64,000 bases of DNA from Strigops habroptila. Its lineage: Eukaryota > Chordata > Aves > Psittaciformes > Psittacidae. Positions 1 through 11,580 of the stretch are shown here, in pieces. The stretch spans positions 43,362,744-43,426,743 of the forward strand of contig NC_044279.2 of the NCBI RefSeq assembly GCF_004027225.2, in the 5' to 3' direction. Under the pieces are notes generated by a model that did not search any database, had not been told where the DNA came from, and was given only the letters and a program-made list of their open reading frames with translations. The position numbers and the translations under genes are program-made. The stretch's first letter is position 1. Each line of letters opens with the position of its first letter.

Positions 1-1002
1 GGCAGTAGGTCCAGAAACACACTGAGAATTGATGTTCAAAAGTAAGTACTTCTGACAAAGCGTACCAACCCTCTGAAATCTAGGTTACTGTGTTCTGCGC
101 TTCAGGCTGGAAATTTTAATGCCAGATCAATGTGATCTGCTAATGGGTTCAATAAGGCCCCTCAAAGCTTTAATATTCTGAAGAAAACGCACCCTCCCCC
201 CAAGTCTGCAATTACTGCCACTGATGGTGATAACACCCCTCCTGAATCTAAGTAAAAGCAGCTGAGACGTTTGTGACACTCAGGGCAGACTTCACAGGAG
301 CACTTTAAGCATTGCTTGAAAGAGGTCTTAATGCACTTAATATATTTTGAGGTTGCAAGGAACAGCATTAAATAATCACATAGCGGAGAAAGCAAGCTTG
401 TTAAAAGCTCCCAATTTATTAGACACAGCTTGATGCACAGACTCCCATTCTTCTGGGACAGCATGATGTGCCACTTGATGGAAATCATGAGGAAACAGTT
501 ATATCAAGGGCTGGCTAGCAGTAAATGGAGGCAACATTTAAAAAACTCTCCTAAAAATGGAAACAATCAGCTTCATGGACCCAATCCCTTTCCATAACTT
601 TGTGCCTCAGTATCCCATGAATTACTGAAGATGCTTTCAGTGCTTTATTTCCCACAGCTGGGTTGCTTGCCCAGGCCATCTCCTTGTCCCACTCACAGCA
701 CGGGGCTCAGGCTGCGCTCCCCTCACCCTGTTGTGGGGCTGCCTTGAGGGAGCCCCAGTTTGCAGTGCTCCTTGCTGTGGGGTGTGTTTGTTTTTAGCCA
801 CCCCCCTGCCAAGTTTCAGTGGTTTTGCTTTGGGTTTGCTTAACTGGAAGCTGAGCTAAGAGCTCCCCATGATGTCCACGTGGACAGTGAGGGAAGTATC
901 AGGCTCAGGGCAAGGGGAAGCGTGGGCATACCGGCCACAGTGACACAGGCCCTCTCTTTCCTACTAATGAGTTTCCATCTGACATATGCTGGGGAAGCAG
1001 AG
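1..1002. other. Upstream intergenic DNA, no gene seen
   Basis: No reading frame here looks like a known protein, and I see no recognisable RNA gene or young repeat. GC content rises toward the right (about 660-800), approaching the CpG island. The segment lies 5' of TMTC2 and may hold distal promoter elements, but I cannot point to a specific site. Confidence 0.6.
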
Positions 1003-1242
1003 GAAAATAATGAAAAGGGGCGAAAACGGTAACAGCAAAACAAGAAAAATAAAGATGGGAAAAGCAAGAAGAGGAAGGGAGAACAGAAAAAAGGGGAAGA
1101 GGAAGAAAAACAAAAAAAGGAAAAAAAGAAAAAAAATGAAAACAACAAACTGAAAACCGACAGAAAGCACACAGAAATGAGAAAGACGTGAGAAAGAAAA
1201 AAAGAAAAAGGGAAAAAGGGAAAGAAAAAATCCCCCTGAAGA
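1003..1242 (+). repeat. Purine-rich (A/G) low-complexity tract
   Basis: About 240 bases of the + strand are overwhelmingly A and G, with runs such as AAAAAAAGG and GGGAAAAAGGGAAAG and only scattered C or T. It ends directly at the left edge of the CpG island, about 600 bases before the TMTC2 start codon. Long frames on the complementary strand here translate to Phe/Leu/Ser-rich runs and are low-complexity artefacts, not genes. Such tracts can form triplex DNA or exclude nucleosomes; that role here is inference. Confidence 0.85.
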
Positions 1243-1403
1243 ACAGGGTTGTGCCAAGCTAGCGGCAGCAGCGGGACAAGCCTGGCCCAGCGCACAGACC
1301 AGCCGCTGCCAGTGCCGCTGCCGGTACCGCTCCCATGCCAGCGCGAGCTAGGGTGCCGGTCCGGGAACAGGCCCAGGCCCAGCGCGGGCCGGGTCGCCGG
1401 CCG

Positions 1404-1453
1404 CGGGGCGGGGCGGCGGGCGGGCCGGGGCGGAGGGGCGGGCGCGGGGCGGG
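1404..1453 (+). promoter_or_regulatory. GC-box (Sp1/KLF-type) cluster, G-quadruplex-prone
   Basis: Within 50 bases there are nine runs of three or more G, separated by one to six bases, containing several GGGCGG cores. These match Sp1/KLF GC boxes, and the spacing also fits the G-quadruplex rule. The cluster lies about 400 bases 5' of the TMTC2 ATG. It is the best candidate for the core of the promoter, though occupancy is inferred. Confidence 0.65.
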
Positions 1454-1670
1454 TCCGCACGCAGGCGCGGTGGGAGCCCTGGGCGCCCCACGCGGGCGCT
1501 CCCAGAGCCTCGGTGGCGGCGCCCGGCTCGGGGCCGGTGGGAACTGGAGAAGCGGCAGTGCCGAGGCGCCGCGGGAGGAAGGCGGCAGTTGCCGCCGCGT
1601 CCCGCTCCGCTGAGCCCAGCCGTGCTTAACCCAGCCGCGCTGCGCTCTCTCCCCTGCCCGTCCTGCCGCC

Positions 1671-1679
1671 ATGGGGTAG
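1671..1679 (+). promoter_or_regulatory. Minimal upstream ORF (Met-Gly-stop) in TMTC2 leader
   Basis: The sequence GCCGCCATGGGGTAG puts an ATG in an essentially ideal Kozak context (G at -3, G at +4), followed by one glycine codon and TAG. It lies 179 bases before the TMTC2 ATG and in a different frame. If transcription starts upstream of 1671, most scanning ribosomes should initiate here, terminate after two codons and need to reinitiate at 1850. Whether it is in the mature leader depends on the unknown start site. Confidence 0.55.
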
Positions 1680-1849
1680 GGAGCGGCGGAGGCGCGGGGG
1701 AACGCCGTCAGGCTGCGGCCGCCGGCGGAGCGCGGAGCGGCGCCCCGCGGTGCCGGGGGAGCGAGGGGCAGCTGCGGCGGGGCTGGCGCGGGAGGCCGGG
1801 CAGGGGAGGCTGCCCCGGTGCGAGCGCGGCGGCGGCGGCAGGCGGAGAG

Positions 1850-1932
1850 ATGATCGCGGAGTTGTTGAGCAGCGCCCTGGGGCTCGCCCTGTACCTCAAC
1901 ACCCTGGGCGCCGACTTCTGCTACGATGACAG
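1850..1932 (+). CDS. TMTC2: TMTC2, first coding exon (5' partial CDS)
   Basis: Twenty-seven complete codons plus two bases. The peptide begins MIAELLSSALGLALYLNTL and ends ADFCYDD, which I recognise as the conserved N-terminus of transmembrane and tetratricopeptide repeat protein 2. Residues 4-19 are hydrophobic and form the first membrane segment. The closing Asp-Asp lies in the first luminal loop, where GT-C glycosyltransferases carry acidic catalytic or metal-site residues. TMTC1-4 are ER membrane O-mannosyltransferases that modify cadherin ectodomains; TPR repeats, encoded by later exons, follow the membrane domain. The ATG has G at -3 and A at +4. The exon ends GACAG before GTAGGG, leaving two bases (AG) to be completed by the next exon. 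The rest of the protein is not in this window. The assignment rests on recalled family sequence. Confidence 0.92.
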
Positions 1933-1938
1933 GTAGGG
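1933..1938 (+). other. TMTC2: Splice donor of TMTC2 coding exon 1
   Basis: CAG is followed by GTAGGG: a usable but not ideal donor (A at +3, G at +5, but G at +4 and +6). Unspliced reading gives AGG TAG, so a stop codon overlaps the donor itself and an intron-retained transcript would encode only 28 residues. The phase (two bases carried over) agrees with the exon boundary I expect in TMTC2. Confidence 0.85.
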
Positions 1939-2900
1939 CGGGGAGCGGCGGGGCCGGGCGGGCGGGGGCTGCCCACCTGCCGGGAGCGGGGCGGCAGCCG
2001 CCCCCCTCGGGGCACCGGGAGCGGCGCCGAAGGGTCCCGGCGGTTCCTCGGCTCCGGGTGACCGCGGCGGCGCCGGGGCTGTGACAGCTCCCGCGCGGGC
2101 TCGGTCCCCTCCAGCCTTTCCTTCCCAGTGGGACGGGACCCGCCGCTTTAACTTAGCGTGTCCCGGGCTGCTCCCACACGCGCGGTGTCACTGGGTCGCC
2201 CGGCCGCCTCCCTGTCCCCGCCCGCCGGGACCGAGCCCCGAGCGGGAAGTTGCCGTTCGCTGTCGGGCTCTTCCGGGCGGCCGCGGGGGCTGGAGCCCCT
2301 CCGTTAGTGGGGAGGGGAGCAGCCGGGCTGGGCTGGGGTGGGCTCCCTACCTGCTCCTTTCCTGGTTGTACCTGCCTTCAGCAGTAGTCGGGGAAGATTC
2401 CGGTCTGTGCCTTTTCCGGTGACTTAATCTTATCACAATTAAAACAGATGCATAATTAAAATGTATTAGGGAGAGCAGCGCGCCTGGCTAAACTTATTAG
2501 CCGTCCTGGAGTGATTCATGCTCCGTTGGAATTAACCCATCCAAAAGTGAGCACGGATTGACTTTGACAGCTTTTCACCAGCCTCCCCCCTCCTCTTTGA
2601 CGAGCGGGCGGGCAGGCAGCTGCTCCGGCTGCCGAGACAGCCCGGTTCGGGTCCTCCCCGGTGGCTGCAACCGGCCGTCCCGCCGCTTGCGGGACGGGGG
2701 GGGAGCGCGGGGGGAGCGCCTGAGCACCTCTGCGTGTGAGCTGGGACGGGGCCCCGCTTCGCGGTTCCGGTTCGCGGTACCGGGTAACTCCCTGAGCCGC
2801 TGTCAAACGGGGTTGGTGGCTTGGAGCTTCTCTTGTGGGAGAAGGAATACGAGGAAGCACGGGGAAGGAGGGGGAGGTAGGGCGGTTGGGGGGTACCAGG

Positions 2901-5900
2901 GGTGCGCCTGAGCGGAAAAATGTTGCTGGGTGAGCTGAACTTCCCGGCGCGCTGATGGGATGCGAAAGGGTCAGTTATGTCTTTGATTAGGCATTTGCCT
3001 TGGGAAATAACCTGCCTGTCCTGGAGTCAATTAGTTACTAAACTTGGAATTTTCCTCCCTTAAGCTGTATTACGGTGCACCTGCCGTGTTTAAGGATCTG
3101 TCACCGCTTCCAGAATACCGTCACCCTCCAAACCCCCTTTGTTTTCAAGGGTTGCTACTATTAAACCTATTATGCTGGAAGTAAATGCCAAGTGTTAGCC
3201 GTGCTCTAGGTCTCCGGCTGAGAACAGTGGCGGCTGCAGAATGTGGCGATTCAGGCTTCAGGTCATTTACATGCGCTCGAAGCCTTGTGAAGCAGTTAAG
3301 TGTTTTGAGGTTTTTGTGAGTCTTCCAGTTATCTGCTATGATTTTTCTTAAAATTATTTTAGCATTTCAAAGCTCATTCACAAACAGTAAAAGAAAGAAC
3401 ATCTGCCATTGTCCTGAAATGCAGGGTCTGAGTTGGATCAATAGCTGGTAGTGAATATTTTGACACACTGACACTATTTTAAACGCTTGTTGTAGTTAAG
3501 AACTGCAGGAGTTGTGGAATATTTACATAACCCTAAGTAGCCTATGTTGCAATATTTAGGCAAAACTGGGTTGTTTAAGGACATGCTTATAAGCCTGTCC
3601 TGCAGGCCAGTTCACGCTGCTTGGTGTTATTGATGTGGAGGTCAAGGTTAATCTTGATCTCACCTGAGTGTGCTCCAATGCAGTTAAAACCCAGTGATAT
3701 TTCAGTCTCATCTCGGGAAGGGTGGAAAAGAACCATGCACTGTCTTTGCTAGTACTTATCCCAGACAATCAGAGGTGTTCTAAAATACTGCTTTATGTGT
3801 TTACCTCCCAACTAAAGTACTTCTCATCATCGCAGCTAAGATTTAGGCATTCACTGAAGTGCTCTGAAAACCAGTTAATGGCATTTCTGTACGCAGGGTC
3901 ATCTAATTAGGATGTTTTTCAACTACAGCACTGGAAGGGGCAAAGCAGAAATGGCTGTTGCATGCTAGTAATTGTTGAACTAGAAAGGGTTATCTATTCA
4001 AAGAGGCAGACTCTCAGACCCAAAGTGTTCTTTTAACTATAATCACAGAATCTCACTGCCCTGCAGGAGCTGGCTTGAAACGTAACACTAGAAAAGGCGG
4101 TTGATGCTGGAGCTGCAGGACACAGCCCTCCATGTGAGAGATGGATAATGGTACTACTTTAAGTGAATCAAGATTGTGCATTTAAGCTAGGAACCTGCAA
4201 TGTTTTGTTTCAGGAGTGCAGTACATTGCCATAGCTTTTCCTGCTTCCTTTGCATTATATTGAAATTGCATCAGACTCTTCTTTTTTTAATATAGTGATC
4301 AAGCTTACTATATAAAGGGTGTCTGTAATTGCTTTCTGTATTTTTTTTTATGTAGGTTGGGTAAGATTAAGTGGCATTGTAAAAACTTCTTATGGCAAAA
4401 TCAATTTCCCAATGGTAAAACTTAATATTTTAGCAGCAGCACGGCACCAGACCAAGGACTGTATGGACAGCGATATAACAAACTTGCTTGTAGTCATGGC
4501 TTTATAACTCTATATCAAGGGATTCAATATTTTATTTCCCATCCTTCACCCAATTAAACTGAAATTGAATTAATTTAAAGCCTGAGGAAGTTGAATATGA
4601 AAGTGTATACATTCTTACTTTTCATCATTAGTCTGCCTAACTTATTTCAGGCTAGACAGATACGTGGCATGCACATAATCAGTGCAAACATGTGATCTTT
4701 TGGATCAATTTACTTATTGATTACTTTGAATAAAAGTGACAGCCTCTAAACCTGAGAGCCAGTGTAAAAAAGAAATACTGCTTTATTATGTTGGGGTTTT
4801 TTTATGTAGACCTAGAAAACACAAGCTTTTGCCACCCTGTTCTCTGCTACTGTAATTCTCAGACAGCTGTGGTATTTCCTTGGTACATGTGTAGATTATT
4901 AGGGGGAAATTCCCCCCCCAACTCAAATACTCCTTGTTCATATAGGAACAAATAAATATATTTATTCCCTATTTTTGCTGATTTGTTTTATTTGAAGCTG
5001 GATGCAGTAATCTAAAAGAAGAGACGAATGTGGGAAGGGGGGCAATATTTAAATGTTGCTCTAATGTCGCAGAGAGCTCACATGGCTTGTTAATAAAGGT
5101 TTGTTTATTGCTGAGTAATTTGGAACTGATAACAAGGTATAGGGAGAAATGGAGTTTGCATTCCTGTGGATGTATTGAAGATTTTCCTTGTTGCACTGCA
5201 TTAAATACAGCTTTTTCCCAGATTAAGAGGGGCTAATCTCTGCACATGCAGTTTGTGTTCTTGCTAATACCTACCAGTATTACAGGAGGGAAACCCATTG
5301 GTTCAATTAGGCTTACACATCTGTGTAATTCTTTTTCCCTGCCACTTAATATTCCCCCCCCGAAGTAGGCAATTTGACCTGTGGGTGCCATGCATTGAAG
5401 TTGTATTCCTTCATGTGACCTGCACTAAATAAGACAGGTCACTGTCAGTCTATAGCTGGGGTGTGGAAGATTTAGTGCTCTGCATATCTGAGGTCATGCG
5501 TTGCTACAGAGAACATGTCAAAAGCAACTCATCCATTGAGGTGTTCTTTCCTTCATCCAAATGTCAGAAGAAAGGCATGTTTTGAAGAGAGAATTAGTAG
5601 GAATCTTTAACCTTGAGTGATGTATTCTTTCTGTGGCACATTGACAGAATTGGTGCTCTGGAAGATATGTACGTATTTGTCTAATCTCTGTAAGGACTGT
5701 TCTGTGAGATTTGGTAGCACTGTTCAACTTTCTCTAGCTTGTGCTGCATTTTATTTAGCAGGCCTGAACGGGGCAGCCTTGCTGATTGTAGAAAATATCC
5801 AGCAGACGTGTTTCTAAGTTACAGGGTAGTATTGCAAGCTGTGTTGAAGAAATCCTAGTAAATGCCTTCACCCTGTTGTGTCAGACTTGCATCATTTAAG

Positions 5901-7108
5901 AACAGGCTGAGCCCATACACATTTGACAGTACCTCTGTTGGGTCTGCCACATGAGATTTAATCTAGCAAGTGACCCAAATACGTGCACTAGAAGAACAAG
6001 TATAAGTACACTGGGGAAAATTGCTTGCCATCTGTCTCCTTGTTGTGTGCATATATTTGATTATTAATTTAAATCTATGATTTTTTTATGGCCCCTTTTT
6101 GTCATCTACTCTCAATTCGTCAGCTCCAAGTACACCTCTCCAGTAGCTTTCAGTAGCTCCAGTTTGCAATTGGCTGCAGTCGTCTGAATTCCATCAGTGA
6201 GGCTGGTGGTTGGGAAAAGTGGGGAGATGGGGACTTTTATGCCTTGTCTGTAGCGTTTTCCCTTTGTCTCTCCTGTTGTGTCTTCTGTTTGTTAATTTCA
6301 AATCACCATAAGAATAATTTGTTTATGAAGCGAACATGTTTATAAAGAACGTATTAACATGTTGATAAAGAACAGCATAACCCAGAGAAGATGCCTGAGT
6401 AACTGAGGCCATGTAGTTTTCAGGTTCTGTTTGGAGTATTAACCAAGTGAACCAATAACTGGTTATCTAATGCGGTAAGCCTGGCACAACAATGTTTTAT
6501 TAATATGATGCCAGTTCCATTTTTTAAATAATCTAAAAATATATTTGGCTTTTGATTTTGAAAGTATTGCTGCATAAAAAGTTGTGCTGAAGAAAAGACT
6601 TTGATCAAAATGTGAAATCTTAGTTTCATAAAAATGTTTTTGTTTTGTTTTTTTTTCCAGTGGAGATGCTATAATATAGAAATTCTTGGAAGCAAAAGAG
6701 AAATTATGTCCCTGTAGGCTTTATTTTAAGATTCTTGTGCATATATAACACTAAACCATGTCACTTCTGGTAGTTGGTTCTGAGAATAAATTCATGACTG
6801 TTGGCAGACAGAGAGTCTCCCTGAGTCACCAACAGGATGCGCCTCATCTTCAGGAAGTTCATCCAGCACACAATGGAGTTACAAATTCATATGATCCACT
6901 TTCTCCAGCATCTCCCATATGTATTCCAGCTGCGCTTCTGAATCCTCTAAGTTTGCCAGAGTGAAAGTTGCGCAAAAGGCTCAAAGTGTCTCATCTCAGT
7001 TTGTTAACCATCTGATAGCTGCAAGAGTGATGAATTAGGGCTCCTTTGCCTCTCTTGTCTGGAAGTTTGCCCTTTTCTTGTTGTAGGCTTCTAGGATTGG
7101 TTTTTTCC
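2901..7108 (+). other. TMTC2: TMTC2 intron 1, unique sequence
   Basis: AT-rich DNA with no coding exon, RNA gene or recognisable young repeat. A strong polypyrimidine tract ending in CAG at 6660 looks like a splice acceptor, but no good donor follows, and reading on from TMTC2 exon 1 meets a stop after six codons. It is treated as a decoy. Confidence 0.6.
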
Positions 7109-7152
7109 TTTTTTTTTTTTTTTTTTTTATTTTGTTTTGTTTTGTTTTTTAG
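7109..7152 (+). repeat. Poly-T and TTTTG low-complexity tract
   Basis: About 20 T residues are followed by ATTTTG/TTTTG units and end in TTTTTTAG. This could be the remnant of an oligo-A tail on the opposite strand. It also forms a strong polypyrimidine tract ahead of a candidate microexon. Confidence 0.85.
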
Positions 7153-8634
7153 ACTGGGAGATTGTTCTGTGGGCAGGTTATGTAAGTCAGGGTGGCAGTA
7201 GGATTTCATTTTACTTCTTCTAGATCAGGTTCTTGGGCCATATTCCCGCAGTCTCAGGATGGTCCTCTAGACTTCAGACATTTGTATTATTGCTTGCACA
7301 GGTGGTCCCTCCCTAGTAAGAGGGAGAGGGTGTAAATCCTGTAATTTCTTTCCCAGTTTCACTCTCTGCAGAACTCCATACTAAACCATGTTTCCCCGAA
7401 GGCCAGCCCATTGCTGAATGAAACTCAAAGAGCCAGAGGAAATTGGTTTTTGGAATTGCACCCTAAATATTACTTAACATATCGACTCTACTGTTACTTC
7501 AGGACAGTTGAAATATCTTGCGGACCTATGAATGTCTCATAACAGGCATCTCCAAAGGCAGTGGTGTGCGCTTTGGCTCTGTCTTTGGAGGATGCTTCAG
7601 TCTAGCACAAGGTTGCTGCTCTTCGTATATGACAGCTTATTATGAAACAAAGAAATGTGCTGTATCACCAGGGCAGCAGATGAGGATCAAGTCATCTGTC
7701 AATCTCTGTTTCACTTCAAGGAAAAAAAAAATCAGTAAATCAGACCAAGTCAAGCTGATGAAACTTGGCCACCCAACCTCTGTAACCAGGGATGGCTAGT
7801 TGATGTGCTCTGATGCTTTGCCACCCCTAGCTGTTCCTGGCTTTGTTAAGCTTCAAAAGGGTGAAAAAGTAAAAGTGGCTTCCTCAAGTACGAGGAATAC
7901 TTGAATACTTGTGTTCCGTAGGACAGTGTGAACTACTATGGTAGCCTTTCTTGTCTGGCTTCATGAGGAGATTTTTTGAGAATACTGGAAGGTTTCAGTT
8001 AGAGGTAAATAATGCTCATTTACTGACTTCATATCCCTTCTTTCCTTTGTCTCTTGATCTTTTTAATTGCTGTTTTAAGAGAAAATTGTGATTTCAGTGT
8101 AAGCCATTTTGTCTTTTATATCTTAATTGATATTTTTTTCAAGTGGTTTATTCAAATGGCTCATATCTATGCTTCAAAACCTGTTAAAATCGGGATAGCC
8201 TCTCAAAACACACATAGGCGTCTATACTATATGCATCACTATAGTAAACAGAATAGTGGATTTTTGGTGTATACCTAAAACCTGAGACCAAGTGTTTGTG
8301 TGGCATCTGTCTTGCAACAGAGAGCAAGACAGATTTCCCATGAGTCTGCCACAAAGGCTCCTTAATTTATTTGTGGAGGGTCACAGTTGACTGCCTCAGA
8401 GCACTTGCTTCTCTCCAGGAGTTAAAAACATTGGCCTTAGCAGCGCTCCTGGTCCCAGCTGGCCCATGAAGCCAGAGACTGACAGGTAATTGGATGAGGA
8501 TTTTCCACATGATGGTACAAACCATTACTACTAGACGACTGGACTAGTCTGTGGCATCCCCTATTATTCACCAGCCTGTCATTAGACCCAAAAAACCCCA
8601 CCCTGACCTCTGACCTGTTCAAGGAGGGACAGGG

Positions 8635-8689
8635 TTTTTTTTTCTGAATTTAGTATTCAGATGGGTTGTTTTTTTCTGAATTTAGCATT
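8635..8689 (+). repeat. Short tandem duplication, 32-base period
   Basis: An oligo-T run followed by CTGAATTTAG occurs at 8635-8653 and again at 8669-8685, giving a 32-base period. The matching core is about 20 bases, including the T run. It is likely a small replication-slippage duplication. Confidence 0.7.
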
Positions 8690-10401
8690 ACTCTGGGCTA
8701 TTTTGCTGATGCGAAATTGCATGATTTTAACTCCTCTGCGCTTTAGTCAGCTAGTTCAGTATTGGTTCAGAGGAACAAGACAGTAATTGGTAGCAGAACT
8801 ATTGCTGTAAAGACTCTGCCAGTGCCTGGCGTACTTAAGTCCTAAAAAAAGGACTCGAACTCTTGAAACAGGGTCACTATTCAGTGACCAAAATTGTCAT
8901 GGAAACAAACCCACTCAGCAGCAGCCTAAACTGTTCCTAGACCTCTGTCCTGTCTTCTCTTCCTACCGCTGTGGGTTTTTACATGTAACAATTAATAGCT
9001 GGTGCTGGGCCCAGGAACCAGACTCCAGTGTGCCACTTCCCCATCATGGCTGCCGAATGACCTGTGCCCTATGCTTAAGGCACCCTTCTTGGTGGTAAAC
9101 TAGTCTTTGAACCCTCTCAAACACCTAAATAAAAGATAGATATACTGCAAGTATTTGTCTGCAGTCCCAACTTAGAGATAGCATTTAACTTCTGTACATA
9201 GCGCTTCCAGTTGCTTGGCTACTTGCTCTGAGTAAGTGTGACTTCAGTTTTTAATTGCTTTACTGAGAATTTTCTCTTCCTCTGATGCAAGGGAATGTAG
9301 CTGGGAGTTGGATGGCTCTATAAATCAGATACTCTTTCGGAGGCAGTGCCTGGCTGGTAAGTGCGTAGGCTTCTAACATCCTGGTGCATCAGGAGTGCCC
9401 TTACAGCATCTAGCCTCCAACTTGTATGCGGAAATATTTCTCACTTGATGCTGTTTAAAATATCTCTTAGGTTTTGCCCAGTAACTGTTGAAGCTGGTAA
9501 TCATTATTTACTTTGATATTAAAAGACCCAACACTTATGAGTTCCTGCGTATGAGTAAAGTGCTAAGAAATACTCTTCCACTGAAAATAGTTTCTGTAAG
9601 TTTGTTTGCAGTGCTTTTAAGGTGACAGAATTACTTTGTGGAAAAAAATCCCCAAGGCATAGAATGTTGTCCATTATAAAGATCTTGAAGAATTAACACT
9701 GGTGCCAGGAAAATAAACCTGTATGTGCATAGGGGTCAGCCAAACCCGTTATTGTGGAGTATCACAAATAAAACCAAGCCCCATGGCTTCATCCAAATTC
9801 CAACAGGAGATGAAAGACTTCATGATGAGACAAGCATTTGTGTGCTGAAGCTGCCTCTAAAAGGTAGGCAGAGGTGGTCTGTCCCATTGTCATTTAAACA
9901 CTAAACATTCAGTATGTGGCTGGTTTCTGTTTTGGACCCACGTGTCTCATGGTTATTCCTGTGCTTGCCTTCCAGTCCGGAGTGTTTCCCTGAGGTGCGC
10001 TTTAGCAGATTCAAGAGTTCAAGCAGTTCTAAGTGCTGTGAGGACGTGATTTGTTCGATTGAAGTTCTTTATATATACATGTCTGTCTGTTTGACAGCCT
10101 TTTAGTAGTCACTTTGAGAAATGCAGTTCACTGGATTATAAAATAATAGGTCAGCATCTTTGGAGGCTGCATGGGGAGAACTAGAACTCCTAATCCAGGA
10201 TAAATTTATTTTCTGCAAATGACTGATTTGTTCCATGTCTCTAACATGAAACCTTGAAATGATGAAACCCTCCAAAAATCAGTCGCTTCTGGGACTTTGA
10301 CTTTGGTGTCCTTGAGTCTTTTGTGCGTGTGTGGTTTGATTTCATCATTTTCAGAATGTTTTTGATGGTGGGCTTTTGAGAAGGCACAGGAGGATCTCGC
10401 T

Positions 10402-10429
10402 GCTTAATGTGCAAAACAGCACATTAAGC
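10402..10429. repeat. Perfect 11-bp inverted repeat (hairpin)
   Basis: GCTTAATGTGC (10402-10412) is followed by a six-base loop and its exact reverse complement GCACATTAAGC (10419-10429). It is not A/T-only, so a chance stem is less likely than for most intronic palindromes. No flanking element was recognised. It is too short for a typical microRNA precursor. Confidence 0.8.
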
Positions 10430-11580
10430 GCTACACTTAAAAATCTGCTTTTTAAAGCACACAATGTCTATGCCTTCAAGTCAGTTTAGTTTAGTACTGT
10501 GTTGGTTCTCTTCTGCAGGTTGATCCTGTTGGTGCTTTTAGCCTTTATGTGATACTCTAAGCACTATGCTAACATGGGAGTGTTCTTGGTTTCATTTTAC
10601 AGCCTGACAACATTCCTAGGTCAGGATCAGTTATATTTGGCTGTCTCCTTTATTTGAGTGGACTCATACTGGGCTACTTTTGAGAAGGGGATTAGGTCCA
10701 GTTGGAAATTCAGATGAGATGCCCACAGTTGCCTCTGGCCATTAGAGTAGCTTTCCTAACCCCAAATAACACTGGATATTTTTCTTACTGAAGTGGAAGG
10801 AGCCACGCTGCTCAAGTATGACTCTGTGGGTGGAAGAATCCACTTGTAGCTGTTGTTCTGTAGGCTATGAGCCTTCTGCTGTATACTCTTTTTCATGGTT
10901 CATATGCTTTTTAAAAATAAATGTTTTTTTTTTTTTTTCTTTTCAAATAAAAAGATATTTGAAGGAACACTGTGCCTTGTCATATCCTCTCATGTCCAAC
11001 AAATATGTGAAGATGAGGGTACTATCATGCCTTCTTTGCTACTTGATACTGTATTTGATTTGACTGCTTAGTGTAGCAACAGCATTGATTGTTTTAATTA
11101 TTTAATAAGAAGATAAAGAAATTAGACTCAGAAGTGAGGCAGGATCTTAAGCCTGATTTTGTGTGTTGTACATCAGCCCTCTAGATACAACTAAAATTTA
11201 TGTCTCGGATTAAGCCTCTCTGTGTTGGCCTGGCTGTCCTTGTTGGTAACAGAATTTCATCAGTGAATCATCTTGGGCAACTCTGAAATAATTTGTGAAG
11301 CTTTGCTTGGAAGTTTGGTTTGTGAATCTCTGGTAAAGTTGCTCTCATTCTGCCATCCTTTCTTTGGCCTTCCATGCTTCCTCCCAACTCCTGAAAGTTT
11401 CTGGGAAGAGACTTCTAAGTATGGTCTGCATCTATCTGTGTATTTCCATGCTGCAAAATCTTGAATTATAACAAGAATTTCCTTGTAGTAAATGCCGTGA
11501 AACTTCAATGTATGTGCTTCATTTTCTTCAAACAATTTCAGTTGTACGTGGGGAAGCCTTAAAAGTTTTCTTTTTTCCTG

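Larger units (their letters stand above)
1250..2900. promoter_or_regulatory. CpG island promoter of TMTC2
   Basis: The sequence switches sharply from A/G-rich to very GC-rich with dense CpG. It is densest at about 1330-2110 and tapers to about 2900. It spans the 5' leader, coding exon 1 and the start of intron 1 of TMTC2, as expected for a broad, TATA-less vertebrate promoter. I see no TATA box near the first exon, and the transcription start cannot be fixed from sequence alone. Frames running through the island on both strands are GC-driven and are not annotated as genes. Confidence 0.85.

Noticed and set aside
840..1672. Long minus-strand open frames upstream of and in the CpG island
   Set aside because: They are Phe/Leu/Ser or Pro/Ala/Arg runs dictated by the purine tract and the GC-rich island, with no recognisable domain.
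2081..2911. Open frames of about 115 codons on both strands after TMTC2 exon 1
   Set aside because: They lie in CpG-island intron DNA, overlap each other on opposite strands and resemble no protein; GC-rich DNA simply has few stops.
4904..4913. GGGAAATTCC, a perfect NF-kappaB-type site
   Set aside because: A ten-base match is expected by chance in 64 kb and it sits in a G-run/C-run patch with no other regulatory signs.
6631..6660. Strong splice-acceptor-like tract ending in CAG
   Set aside because: No suitable donor follows within a plausible exon length and the TMTC2 frame meets a stop after six codons.
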